A stretch of DNA of 64,000 nt, taken from the NCBI GenBank assembly GCA_016722075.1, contig JADKGW010000001.1, positions 5,456,001 to 5,520,000 on the forward strand. Reading direction: 5' to 3'. Within the stretch, counting starts at the first letter, position 1, and every line of letters begins with the position of its first letter. Source of the DNA: Candidatus Kouleothrix ribensis (lineage in GTDB: Bacteria; Chloroflexota; Chloroflexia; Chloroflexales; Roseiflexaceae). The position numbers were made by a program, and so were the translations under genes. The notes under the pieces were generated by a model. That model had not been told where the DNA came from, made no database searches, and saw nothing but the letters and a program-made list of their open reading frames with translations. This document shows, piece by piece, positions 35,814-43,753 of this stretch.

Positions 35814-36851
35814 AGGGCGATGTGCTAGTTAAAAATCATCCAATTACGCACGGATGTTCGGAAATGCGAGTGCCTTAATGCGCAACCATTCCGGGTTGCC
35901 AAGCAACCGATTGAGATAGAGACACAACGTATGGGCGGTCAACTTGGTGGACAAGCGCGCACACAGCCCCAAAAGCTCTGTGCGTGATTGGTCTCAATCT
36001 GGAATTGCTCGGTCAGTTGATCATTCACCGTCTCAATAATCTGGCGGACTTGATTGATCAGCCGCCGCACCTCCGGCGGGAGTTGGTCGTGCTGATTGGC
36101 CCGTGGCAATGTCAGCAAGCGAATCCGGTACTGCTCCCACAACTGTGCGGCCAATTCGGCACTGATGTAGCCTTTATCGCCAATCACCGTCAACCCTGGA
36201 TGGGAGGGCAACATGTCGCGGGCAGCATCGCGGTCATCGGCATTGGCACTGGTCAGTTCGAAGTCCACGATCGCGCCGCCAAGCGTAATCAGCAGGTGCA
36301 ACCGATAGCCATAAATGGTCTGCTTTTTCGTGGCACACCGCCCAAACGCGGCACCGTGGGCATCCCAGTCGCCCGTCGAAGCCGGCACCAGATGGAACTG
36401 CACCACCGGCACGGGCAAGCTGTCAATGACGCATTGCCCGTCCTGCGCCACATCCAGCACCCGCAGCACCATGCGGCGCAGGTGATCGATCGCCCCCATC
36501 AAATTGCGACGGCGCCGATTGAAGCGTGTTCGCTCAGGAATGACGGGGAACAGATGCCGATAATTTTGCCACTCGCCAATCAGATTGGTCTCCTTATCCC
36601 ATTCCCGGCACTCGCCGACAATCGCCATAGTCAGCAGTTCACTATCCGAACAATCACTTACCGGACCGGGTCGGCGGTACAAGGGGCCGATCACCTGCCA
36701 GATGTCGTCAATCAGCACGAACATCCAGGTGCAGAAGTCATCAAAATCGGTTATCATCGCAGTTCTCCAGGGCTAAAGGTTGATCGTCAGACCGTCAATC
36801 TTTAGCACCTGGAGACCAATATGTCAAGTTATCTAACTAGCACATCGCCCT
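35814..36851. mobile_element. IS982-like insertion sequence (1038 bp)
   Basis: The 18-bp terminal inverted repeats are AGGGCGATGTGCTAGTTA at the left end (35814-35831) and the exact complement at 36834-36851. The flanking trinucleotide AGT is duplicated (35811-35813 and 36852-36854). The element sits immediately after the tail-fibre stop codon and before the lysis genes, inside the late operon. Confidence 0.85.
35844..36757 (-). pseudogene. IS982-family transposase with a C-terminal frameshift
   Basis: The frame starting at 36757 encodes 272 residues with the DDE-type pattern of IS982 (DSLPVPVVQF, TIYGYRLHLLITLGGAIVDF, DDRDAARDML, VIGDKGYIS). It stops early at 35939. Shifting by -1 at the GGGG run (35967-35970) continues as LCARLSTKLTAHTLCLYLN to ALAFPNIRA and a stop at 35844, which restores the usual family end. 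Either a one-base deletion has inactivated it, or a programmed -1 shift makes the full protein. Confidence 0.75.
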
Positions 36852-36900
36852 AGTATTCACCCTGATGGTGCCCCGACACCACGAGAAACCGGATTTGGAC

Positions 36901-37305
36901 ATGACCGACATGATGGCACCAGCCGACCATGATCTCCTTATTCGATTATCCGAACGACTTGAAGCACAAACGCAAGTCTCGAAAGCCACGCTGAGCGAGG
37001 TTGCGAAGATGTCGGCCATGCTTGCTGAAATGCGAGAAGGATTTGTTGGACAGCAGCGCGATGTGCGGGAGGTGCAGCAGCGGCAGAGGGATGACGATTT
37101 ACGGATTGCCACCCTTGAACAGCGGGTTGACACGCTTCAAGAGGAAGCTGATCGGCATCGTGAGGTGAATGAAGCACTTGCAAATGAAAGTGAGAAGCGG
37201 GCAAAGCGATACGCCTGGCTGGCTGTATGCGCAAGCCCTGTCGTTGGCATTGTGGTTCCTGCACTGCTGAAGTGGCTGGCTGCACTTATTGTAAGTGCGC
37301 CGTGA
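36901..37305 (+). CDS. XhlA-like coiled-coil membrane protein (lysis cassette)
   Basis: A 134-residue protein with a heptad coiled coil over residues 20-100 (LEAQTQVSKATLSEVAKMS; RIATLEQRVDTLQEEADRH) and one C-terminal membrane helix (WLAVCASPVVGIVVPALLKWL). This is the layout of XhlA-type holin partners. The ATG at 36901 is preferred; an in-frame ATG 12 codons upstream lies close to the IS end. The IS separates it from the tail fibre gene. Confidence 0.65.
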   Translation: MTDMMAPADHDLLIRLSERLEAQTQVSKATLSEVAKMSAMLAEMREGFVGQQRDVREVQQRQRDDDLRIATLEQRVDTLQEEADRHREVNEALANESEKRAKRYAWLAVCASPVVGIVVPALLKWLAALIVSAP

Positions 37306-37325
37306 GTTCACGAAAGAAAGAAAAA

Positions 37326-37673
37326 ATGACATTCCAGAGCTTTATTACAAGTATTTTTGGTGGCTCAATTGTACTTGGGCCAATTGTCTTCGCCGCACTT
37401 GAGCGCATGGCGTGGTTTGCTAATCTGACTGCTGAAGCCAAGCGGTGGGTTGTAGCTGGCGCGTCGGGTGGGATTGGTACTCTCGCCTGGGTGATTGCAC
37501 TGCTGTTTGGCTATGTCGACCAGCCTGCTGTGGTGAGCGCTGCGTTCGTGGTGGACGGTGTGTGGACTCATGGCATCCTGACAGGATATGCGACATTCAT
37601 GAGCGCCACACTGTTGCATGGTCATTACGCACTGAGCAAGCCGATTGCGCAGGATTGTAATTCGGGCGTGTGA
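37326..37673 (+). CDS. Holin-like membrane protein
   Basis: A 115-residue protein with three hydrophobic segments (about 8-25, 45-65 and 78-98) and a short hydrophilic tail. It is the last gene of the late operon before the terminator and attR, the standard place for a holin. The purine run GAAAGAAAG precedes the ATG. No endolysin gene accompanies it. Confidence 0.65.
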   Translation: MTFQSFITSIFGGSIVLGPIVFAALERMAWFANLTAEAKRWVVAGASGGIGTLAWVIALLFGYVDQPAVVSAAFVVDGVWTHGILTGYATFMSATLLHGHYALSKPIAQDCNSGV

Positions 37674-37715
37674 AGTAACATGTGCGTGTTACATTAATTG
37701 ACTATCACCCCACTG

Positions 37716-37750
37716 GAAACTCCGAGCAACCGGAGTTTCTTCTTTTCTTA
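37716..37750 (+). terminator. Terminator of the late operon
   Basis: A 9-bp stem (GAAACTCCG and CGGAGTTTC) with loop AGCAAC is followed by TTCTTTTCTT. It ends late transcription before attR. The 345 bases from 37674 to 38018 hold this terminator, the right arm-type site and attR, and otherwise no gene. Confidence 0.85.
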
Positions 37751-37759
37751 ATGGACTCA

Positions 37760-37774
37760 ATCACGGCCCCTATT
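37760..37774 (+). other. Candidate integrase arm-type site, right
   Basis: The 15-mer ATCACGGCCCCTATT is identical to 3193-3207 and in the same orientation, 114 bases inside attR. See the left copy for the argument. Confidence 0.5.
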
Positions 37775-37888
37775 TGAAATTCCATGGACGAACACCAGCC
37801 TCCATTGCTGACTGGCTGATTGGGAGATCGAGCATTCTGATGCCCTAAATGCCGCCTTTTTATTCCGTGATTGTCCATTCAGATCGGT

Positions 37889-37935
37889 CTTTGCAAGCAG
37901 AGGGTCAGGGGTTCGAGTCCCCTTCGCTCCACCAC
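37889..37935 (+). other. attR: 47-bp attachment core (right end of prophage)
   Basis: This repeats the anticodon loop-to-CCA part of tRNA-Ala and nothing 5' of it, so it is a remnant and not a functional tRNA. It delimits a prophage of about 34.8 kb. Because a second integrase gene begins just to the right in matching orientation, it may also be the left attachment site of a second element. Confidence 0.95.
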
Positions 37936-38018
37936 TTCCTCATGCGGAATTCCGTTTCGCTCTATCCTCTTCAAGCCCAATGTGTGTGCAATCTTGTGTG
38001 CAATCTCTGCACAGTGGG

Positions 38019-38258
38019 CTAGGATTCTTCGCTCCGTCCCGTCTCGCGGTAGCGCTCCACGCGTTCCAACCCCAGCGCCTGTAAGATCCGATCCGCAAAT
38101 CCACGCTTCCCGTGCAGGACATCATGCACGTACGACGGCGTAAATCCATGCGCCTCGGCGAACTTTCGCTGTCCGCCAGCCTGCTCAATGGCTGCGCGTA
38201 AGCGCGCACGAACCTCATCTTCGGTCAACATAGCTTTCATGTTCACTAATGCGCTCAT
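38019..38258 (-). CDS. Small XRE-like DNA-binding protein
   Basis: A 79-residue protein with a helix-turn-helix (GGQRKFAEAHGFTPSYVHDV) followed by GFADRILQALGLERV. Alternative starts are 38258 and 38240. It lies between attR and the second integrase gene, where excision or integration regulators are often found. Confidence 0.7.
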   Translation of the reverse strand: MSALVNMKAMLTEDEVRARLRAAIEQAGGQRKFAEAHGFTPSYVHDVLHGKRGFADRILQALGLERVERYRETGRSEES

Positions 38259-38286
38259 TGGTAGTATAGCATACGTTGCCCGATTG

Positions 38287-39441
38287 TCAAGCCGCCCGTT
38301 TGAGCATCTCCACTTCGGCACGTGTGAGCGCCTCGCGCTTCTCGTCGATCGGCACATGGATGTAGCCACCAGTGACGGAGCGGGGGCCGTGCCCAAGGAT
38401 TGCGGCCTTGCACGCCTCGCTCGCCCGCACCTGGCGGCTATCAAGGCGCGTCGCCGCCGTGTGCCGCATCCAGTGCAGCGGCATCTTGGGCAACCCGGCA
38501 CGCTGCAACACCGCATAGTAGTGGCGCGAGAGGTTGCGCGGAATGATCGGGGTGCCGACCTCGCTTGGGAACAACAGCCCGTGCTCGTGCCACTCCATCC
38601 CGAGCCGTGCGCGATCATCCCGCAGCCGCGCCAGGTGTGCATCCAGCAACTCCTGCTGGCGTGGGGTGAGGGGGAGCTCACGTACGCCATTCTCTGTCTT
38701 CGGGCTGCTGTGGCGCTTGGTCTCCCCTGCGATCGTCTGGATCTGGCCAGTCACCTTGATCGTGCCAGCCGCGGCATCGTACTCGCTGGCGAGAAGGCCA
38801 AGCAGCTCACCACGGCGCAGCCCATGCAAGAATCCCAAGTCATAGAGGAGTTCGAGCCGATGGCCGGCTACCGCCGCGCGAAAGGCCTGCTCCTGCTCAA
38901 CCGTGAATGCGCGCTGGGCTTTCCGTGGCACGCGCGGCAGATCAATGGCCTCTGCCGGGTTGTAGAGCAGCTTGCGCGACTTGACGGCCTTTTTCAGCGC
39001 CCGGTTCACCAGCGCCATAATGCGGTTGACGGTACGATCCGTGAGATGCCCGCGCAGCTGGTTTTGCAGCACGATCAGCTGATCGGCATTGAGATTGTCG
39101 AGCGCGATGTCGCCGATTGCTGGGAGAACATAGTGCTCGATCAGGTACCGATACCACTCGATGGTCTTGGGCTTCAGGCCCGGCGTCACATGCTCGCGCA
39201 GCCAGAAGTCGAGCCAGGTATTCACGGTCGGTGCGTTCAGATCAACCTTGGCCTCGCGCTTGGCTAGGTGATCCTTTTGAGCCAGGATGGCCCCTTTTTC
39301 GTCAGCGGCTCGGACACGAGGGAGTCGGCGTCGTTCGTGCGGCGGTGGCTGGTACCACCATTGTCCGGTTTTGTCTTGGTAGATCGAGCCTTTGCCGTAG
39401 GCTGCGCTGCGCGCTGTTCGTGCCTTCTTACGACTTCCCAT
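38287..39441 (-). CDS. Tyrosine integrase of a second integrated element
   Basis: The 384-residue recombinase has an N-terminal arm-binding segment (GKGSIYQDKTGQWWYQPP), a core-binding domain (about 72-160) and a complete active site. The active site is R209 in HGLRRGELL, K248 in HSSPKTENG, H323 and R326 in LHWMRHTAA, H351 in ILGHGP, and Y360 in TGGYIH. It differs clearly from the prophage integrase yet points to the same attachment sequence. It is therefore the mark of a separate element integrated in tandem. Confidence 0.93.
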   Translation of the reverse strand: MGSRKKARTARSAAYGKGSIYQDKTGQWWYQPPPHERRRLPRVRAADEKGAILAQKDHLAKREAKVDLNAPTVNTWLDFWLREHVTPGLKPKTIEWYRYLIEHYVLPAIGDIALDNLNADQLIVLQNQLRGHLTDRTVNRIMALVNRALKKAVKSRKLLYNPAEAIDLPRVPRKAQRAFTVEQEQAFRAAVAGHRLELLYDLGFLHGLRRGELLGLLASEYDAAAGTIKVTGQIQTIAGETKRHSSPKTENGVRELPLTPRQQELLDAHLARLRDDRARLGMEWHEHGLLFPSEVGTPIIPRNLSRHYYAVLQRAGLPKMPLHWMRHTAATRLDSRQVRASEACKAAILGHGPRSVTGGYIHVPIDEKREALTRAEVEMLKRAA

Positions 39442-39623
39442 AGATCCTCTCCATGCTCAAGTCGCTGATACGCGGCGCGCACGCTCGCGCCGGTCGCACG
39501 CCGGCCGCGATTCTCTCCCTGGAGATCGAAGATGCCGGCGCGCGACCACCGGATGAGGGTGTCGCGGCTGATGCGGAACATCGCTTCAACTTCGGAGAGA
39601 TAGTAATATGCTGGCTCAGCCAT
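39264..39623 (-). CDS. Excisionase-like MerR/HTH protein
   Basis: The 119-residue frame has a clear helix-turn-helix at the N-terminus (YYLSEVEAMFRISRDTLIRWSRAG). The C-terminal half overlaps the integrase gene by 178 bases in another frame and is low-complexity and basic. The N-terminal domain is convincing as a directionality factor; the true length is less certain. Confidence 0.65.
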   Translation of the reverse strand: MAEPAYYYLSEVEAMFRISRDTLIRWSRAGIFDLQGENRGRRATGASVRAAYQRLEHGEDLWEVVRRHEQRAAQPTAKARSTKTKPDNGGTSHRRTNDADSLVSEPLTKKGPSWLKRIT

Positions 39624-39682
39624 GGACAGACTCCATTATCGCAGATAATTGCCCCATTGCGCATTGTGACCTGGCGGTATCG

Positions 39683-40540
39683 TTAGCGCCTGCTGCGCAG
39701 AAATATATATGCCCCAATCAGACTGATAAACACCAGATAGTAGGGCCAGTAGGTGAGCATATACCGCATGCTCGTCATATCAGGGTTCGTAATTCGAAAG
39801 TAGACCAGAACGCCAAACATGCACACTATCACGCCCAGCAGGAATGCTCGGGCACCATCACGCTCCGCGCGCCACGCCGCGACCGCCAGTGTGAGCCAGC
39901 GCCTCAGCGCGGCATTCTCCGCTTGCAGCGCCTCAGTGCGCGATAGCGCCGCGTCGATCTGGGCTCGTTGCCCTGCCAGTTCGGCCAACAATGCGGCACC
40001 GGGGTGCTCTCCGCACTTAATTTCTTGTGCTCGTAGATCGAGCATCACCCACCAGTCGCACCCATCTGCCTCAGCTTCGCCGTCGATATCAAACCAATGC
40101 ACGCCCCGACATCCACACGCAATCGCCTCGGATAGCAGCGCGCACAGTGCTGCATTGTCTGCCTGTGCTTGTGTGGCGCGCTCCTCGGCATGCTCAAGCT
40201 CGACCTGCAATCGATTGGCGTCCTGTGCCTGGCCACGAAGATCGGCGACCAGGTCAACGACTTTCTCGCACGCCCAAACCGGGTTATCGCCCCGGTATCC
40301 AGATGGAAATACACTGCGCAGCACCTCGATCATGGCATGCTGCCGACCGATGCTGTCAGCGAGTTGCCGCCGCGTCGTCTTGAGATCTTCGGCGGCGCGA
40401 TTGTATTGTGTGCGATAGGAGTCAGCGAGATCTTGTGCAGTGGCCACCGCTACCTGCTGCAACGCAATCTTGGCATGTAGTTCGCTCGTGATGTCGCTCA
40501 TTGTGCTACCCTTCCCATCATCGTAGGTAGGTGCTGCCAT
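39683..40540 (-). CDS. Coiled-coil protein with two C-terminal membrane helices
   Basis: A 285-residue protein with a coiled coil (about 15-65 and 95-125), a central domain around FDIDGEAEADGCDWWVML, and a second coiled coil (AQIDAALSRTEALQAENAAL). Two membrane helices follow near residues 225-245 and 258-280. The ATG at 40540 lies five bases after the previous stop, with GGAG inside that gene's end. A later ATG (40501) with GGGAAGGG is also possible. Not recognised. Confidence 0.6.
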   Translation of the reverse strand: MAAPTYDDGKGSTMSDITSELHAKIALQQVAVATAQDLADSYRTQYNRAAEDLKTTRRQLADSIGRQHAMIEVLRSVFPSGYRGDNPVWACEKVVDLVADLRGQAQDANRLQVELEHAEERATQAQADNAALCALLSEAIACGCRGVHWFDIDGEAEADGCDWWVMLDLRAQEIKCGEHPGAALLAELAGQRAQIDAALSRTEALQAENAALRRWLTLAVAAWRAERDGARAFLLGVIVCMFGVLVYFRITNPDMTSMRYMLTYWPYYLVFISLIGAYIFLRSRR

Positions 40541-40544
40541 CTGC

Positions 40545-41054
40545 TTACTCCAGTCCTTGGATACGGGCCGGGTCGCCGCCGACCCAGCGGATGAGGAGCC
40601 AAGCGGCCGGCGCCCAATCGCCATAGAACACCGCCGTAAACCAATCATTCGCCGCGTAGTGCGCGGCCCAGGTCACTTGATCTGGGTCGATCCGCCCGCC
40701 TGCGCGCTTCAGCTCGAAGGCCAGCCCGCGGTACTGGCCAAGGTTCGTGATGCTGCGCGGATTGCTGCTCGGCATAAAGGGCGGCGCAGCAATCAGGGTT
40801 GTATTCGGGTACAGGAACTCGAAGTCGAACACGCCCGGCCGGACGCCCATCAGGCCGCCGCGCAGCACCGAGATCGGCACGTTGCGCCAGGTGCCGTTCG
40901 CTTGCTGCACCGCGCGGGTATCATCACCTGAGCTCAGCGCCTCATTCGGCGTGTGCTTCACGAAGCGCAGCGCGGGGTAGAGCGGCTCGCCGACCTGGCG
41001 CAGCCAGGCGACGAGGTTGATATGCAGCTCGGTCTCATTGCTGAGGCGCTTCAT
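40545..41054 (-). CDS. VRR-NUC-type nuclease
   Basis: The 169-residue protein begins KRLSNETELHINLVAWLR and shows the PD-(D/E)XK-like VRR-NUC pattern: an acidic residue in GVRPGVFDF and the ELK of GLAFELKRAGGRIDPDQ. VRR-NUC proteins are structure-specific nucleases common in phage early regions. The ATG overlaps the upstream stop (ATGA), with AAGGAAAG before it. Confidence 0.8.
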   Translation of the reverse strand: MKRLSNETELHINLVAWLRQVGEPLYPALRFVKHTPNEALSSGDDTRAVQQANGTWRNVPISVLRGGLMGVRPGVFDFEFLYPNTTLIAAPPFMPSSNPRSITNLGQYRGLAFELKRAGGRIDPDQVTWAAHYAANDWFTAVFYGDWAPAAWLLIRWVGGDPARIQGLE

Positions 41055-41287
41055 AGCTTTCCTTGCTGGGCGAGTTCGTCGATATAGCGCTCCCATGGGG
41101 CCAGCAGCGCCTGCTGTGTGGCAGTGCCGTCAGCCTGGTGCATCATCGCGCGGATGCGCTGCCCCTCGGCGACGATCTGCGCGCAGCGCGTGCCGTCGCA
41201 GTGCAGTAGCCCACAGGCGTTGCACCGGCGCGATCGGCGGATGCCGATTGCACGAAGCAAATTGAGCAGCTGCGCGCGGAGGTTCAT
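41051..41287 (-). CDS. Small Cys-containing hypothetical protein
   Basis: A 78-residue protein with a possible zinc site (CNACGLLHCDGTRC) and a helical C-terminus. Both ends overlap neighbouring genes by four bases, which supports it as a real operon member. Confidence 0.6.
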   Translation of the reverse strand: MNLRAQLLNLLRAIGIRRSRRCNACGLLHCDGTRCAQIVAEGQRIRAMMHQADGTATQQALLAPWERYIDELAQQGKL

Positions 41288-41511
41288 ATCGGTATGTCTC
41301 CACGAGGGCCGTGTCGCGTGATGACGATCGATGGCTCGCTGACCGGTAGCGAGGATACGATATCGAGCAGACGGGACTGCACCGCTGCGGTGAATGGGCC
41401 GGTAATGCACAGATCCAGGCGGGTGCTGGGCGTGATCTGCACACGCATGTCGATGTACTCGCTTGCGGGTGCATGCTGCGGCTCGGGCTTCGTGTCTGCT
41501 TGGCTCAACAT
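41284..41511 (-). CDS. Small hypothetical protein
   Basis: A 75-residue protein (EYIDMRVQITPSTRLDLCIT) with an alpha/beta pattern and no recognised motif. AAGGAG precedes the ATG, and its stop overlaps the next start. Confidence 0.55.
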   Translation of the reverse strand: MLSQADTKPEPQHAPASEYIDMRVQITPSTRLDLCITGPFTAAVQSRLLDIVSSLPVSEPSIVITRHGPRGDIPI

Positions 41512-41520
41512 GGTGGCTCC

Positions 41521-41766
41521 TTAGTTCTGCCGGCTGCGCCGGCGGGCGTCGGCGATCGGGTGGCAGCGCGGATGCACGGCCTGAATGTCGCTGAGCCACT
41601 CGTGGCCCAGGCGCGCATAGGTCAGGTGGTGCGCCTGAAAGCGGCGGCCCAAGCGCCGGCCGCAGACGGCGCAGCGCCCGCGCTGCCGTGCCACCGCGCG
41701 CTGACGCAGCCACCGCCAGTAGGGATTGCGTGGGTGGGTGGCGAGCCAATAGCGAATGCTCGACAT
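41521..41766 (-). CDS. HNH endonuclease
   Basis: The 81-residue protein carries an HNH zinc-finger nuclease: CAVCGRRLG, QAHHLTYARLG with the paired histidines, and AVHPRCHPIAD. HNH proteins of this size assist packaging or act as homing or defence nucleases. Here it lies in the early operon, far from any terminase. Confidence 0.85.
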   Translation of the reverse strand: MSSIRYWLATHPRNPYWRWLRQRAVARQRGRCAVCGRRLGRRFQAHHLTYARLGHEWLSDIQAVHPRCHPIADARRRSRQN

Positions 41767-41775
41767 GCGCAGATC

Positions 41776-42495
41776 CTAGAACAACGCCAGCTGATCGATG
41801 GTCGGGACGCCCAGCTTGACGGCTTCCCACACCAGGTCGGCGACCTGCTGCACATGCAGCGGGCCAATGCCGCGTTGCTCAACCCAGCACACTACATCAT
41901 CGCGGGTCGGCTTGCGCCGCTTCTCCGGCTTGATCAGCCGGTGCTCCGGCCGCGGCTCCGGCACCTCGGCGTCGATGATCGGCGCCGGCAGCAGGCCGTG
42001 GCACAGCCAGATGGTGGTCATCTGCGCGCCGTTGTTCTGGAAGCCGGAGTCCGGCATGCAGAAGTTGATCCGCTTGTTCAGCCGCAGCTCCTCCCAGGGC
42101 TTGCCCGCCGCGTCGCGGATGCGCTTGGCGGTCGCCGCAAACGGCGTGCTATAGGGCACGAGCAGCGCCCAGGGCTTGCCCAGGTCGTAGCAGCGCGCGA
42201 TGAACTGGTACTTGAGCGAGAACGGCACGTTGGTGACGATCACGTCGTAGTCGTCTGGACACAGCGACCAGGTGAGCGCGTCGTGCCCAGACTCGTAGTC
42301 GGTCGCAATCACGGCGTGGCCGGCCTCGCGCAGCCACTGGGCGAGCCAGCCGGCCCCGGCGCAGCATTCCCAGATGCGCGCGCCGGCGGGCAGGTAGGGC
42401 AAGAGCGGCGCCACCCCGTGCCAGGGTGTCCAGCACTTGTCATACCCGGCGCCGCTCTTGGCGGGGCGGCTCTGTTGTGGCACGGTACGGCTCAT
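41776..42495 (-). CDS. Putative phage DNA adenine-type methyltransferase
   Basis: The 239-residue protein has a SAM-binding motif I (RIWECCAGAGWLAQWL), an acidic DYESGHD and a catalytic-type NVPF (VIVTNVPFSLKYQFI) in place of the usual N/D-PP-Y/F. A variable C-terminal region follows. It could modify element DNA against restriction. The substituted motif leaves the chemistry uncertain. Confidence 0.65.
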   Translation of the reverse strand: MSRTVPQQSRPAKSGAGYDKCWTPWHGVAPLLPYLPAGARIWECCAGAGWLAQWLREAGHAVIATDYESGHDALTWSLCPDDYDVIVTNVPFSLKYQFIARCYDLGKPWALLVPYSTPFAATAKRIRDAAGKPWEELRLNKRINFCMPDSGFQNNGAQMTTIWLCHGLLPAPIIDAEVPEPRPEHRLIKPEKRRKPTRDDVVCWVEQRGIGPLHVQQVADLVWEAVKLGVPTIDQLALF

Positions 42496-42806
42496 CGCCA
42501 GTGCTCCTGGTAGGTCGGCTCGGAATCGCGGATGATGCGGGCCTGCGCGCAGCAGTGGTCAACATCGTGATGGGTGCAGTGCGGCCAGCGCCGGCATACG
42601 AACCGGTCGTTCAGCGCATCTTCCTGGGCGGCGCGCAGCGATCCTTTCAGCGGCGTTCGCCGGCCATCCTCGTGCCAGCCGCGCCAGCAGCCAGCACTGT
42701 CCTGGCGAAAGATCCACTCGCCGACCAGCTCGTCGCGCTCGGCCGCGCTCAGGCTCTCGAACGTGCGCCAGCCGCGTGGTCGTAGGGCCGCGCGCTTCGT
42801 GCTCAT
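42492..42806 (-). CDS. Small His/Cys-containing hypothetical protein
   Basis: A 104-residue protein with an N-terminal helical part (WRTFESLSAAERDELVGEWI) and a C-terminal CRRWPHCTHHDVDHCCAQ cluster that may bind zinc. It overlaps both neighbours by four bases. Not recognised. Confidence 0.55.
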   Translation of the reverse strand: MSTKRAALRPRGWRTFESLSAAERDELVGEWIFRQDSAGCWRGWHEDGRRTPLKGSLRAAQEDALNDRFVCRRWPHCTHHDVDHCCAQARIIRDSEPTYQEHWR

Positions 42807-43753
42807 ATCTGCCCTCGTCGCTGGTCGGCGTTCAGCACCATCATGCACTGGTCGCGGCCGGTATAGTCGCGATTGGTGCGGCCGAGGATGCGGCTACGCA
42901 CGCGGAACTCCAGGTCGTCAAGGTGGAGGTTGGCGGTGATGAGCGTATAGCGCTCGTGTAGGTGCCGCTGGTAGAGCAGGTCGATCAGCTGCGCGTCGGC
43001 CCAGCTTGCGGCGATCCCCTGGGTCTTGCCCCGATGCGCGGTGCCTAGATCGTCAAGCATGAGCACGTCGACCTGCTGGAGCGCGGCCATCCGCGCGTCG
43101 GAGTCGACGAACTCACGCTCAGCGTCGCCGTATTCCTGGTGGCGGGCATATCCCTCGCGCAGCCAGCGCAAGAGATCTGGTTCGCTCACGTAGATAGCGT
43201 TCAGTTGATTGCGGCTGGCCACTGCCCGTGTAGTGGCGGCCAGCAGATGCGACTTGCCGACACCGGTCGGGCCGTACAGGTAGATCCATCCGCATGGCCG
43301 CTCGACGTAGGATCGGCACAGCGCGAGCGCGGCAGCCATTGTCGCGCGCCCATCGGCGTGCGCAGCGCGCCCCAGGTCGTAGGTGTCGAGTGTGGCGGAT
43401 GCCAACTCCGACCCCATCTCCTGGTCGAGGGTTGCCAGGATTCGTGTCATCCGGGACTGTGCCTTGTCAGCGGCACCGAGCTGCTTGCAGTCGCACGGGA
43501 AGAGCTTCCCAAAATCCGGGTGCCCAACGCGCACTGGGTGTTTATAAAAGCCACTGCCATCGCACAGCTCGAACGGGCAGGTGCTGGGCAGCACACGCAC
43601 GCTGGTATCCTGGCTCAGGTCAGGCCTTGCGCTTGTATCAGGTCTTACGCTTGTAGTAGTCGAGTTCTCCTGGCCGTGGGCTGCGGCTGGAAGGACGCGG
43701 AGCGCGAGCAGATCGCTCGGTCTTATGCTCCGGATCGGGTTGTAGTTGCTCAT
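42803..43753 (-). CDS. DnaC/IstB-like helicase loader
   Basis: The 316-residue AAA+ protein has a Cys-containing N-terminal part (CPFELCDGSGFYK, CDCKQ), Walker A GPTGVGKS, Walker B VLMLDDLG, and an arginine-finger region RVRSRILGRTNRD. It would load the host replicative helicase at the element origin. The ATG at 43753 has GGAG but overlaps the initiator gene by 116 bases. A GTG at 43600 with AGGA upstream lies just past the initiator stop and may be the real start. Confidence 0.85.
   Translation of the reverse strand: MSNYNPIRSIRPSDLLALRVLPAAAHGQENSTTTSVRPDTSARPDLSQDTSVRVLPSTCPFELCDGSGFYKHPVRVGHPDFGKLFPCDCKQLGAADKAQSRMTRILATLDQEMGSELASATLDTYDLGRAAHADGRATMAAALALCRSYVERPCGWIYLYGPTGVGKSHLLAATTRAVASRNQLNAIYVSEPDLLRWLREGYARHQEYGDAEREFVDSDARMAALQQVDVLMLDDLGTAHRGKTQGIAASWADAQLIDLLYQRHLHERYTLITANLHLDDLEFRVRSRILGRTNRDYTGRDQCMMVLNADQRRGQI

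Noticed and set aside
35984..36805. A 273-residue plus-strand frame in the IS982-like element
   Set aside because: It mirrors the transposase on the opposite strand, which carries the family motifs.
37889..37935. A second tRNA-Ala gene
   Set aside because: Only the 3' half from the anticodon loop is present, without acceptor 5' strand or D arm, so it is an att remnant.
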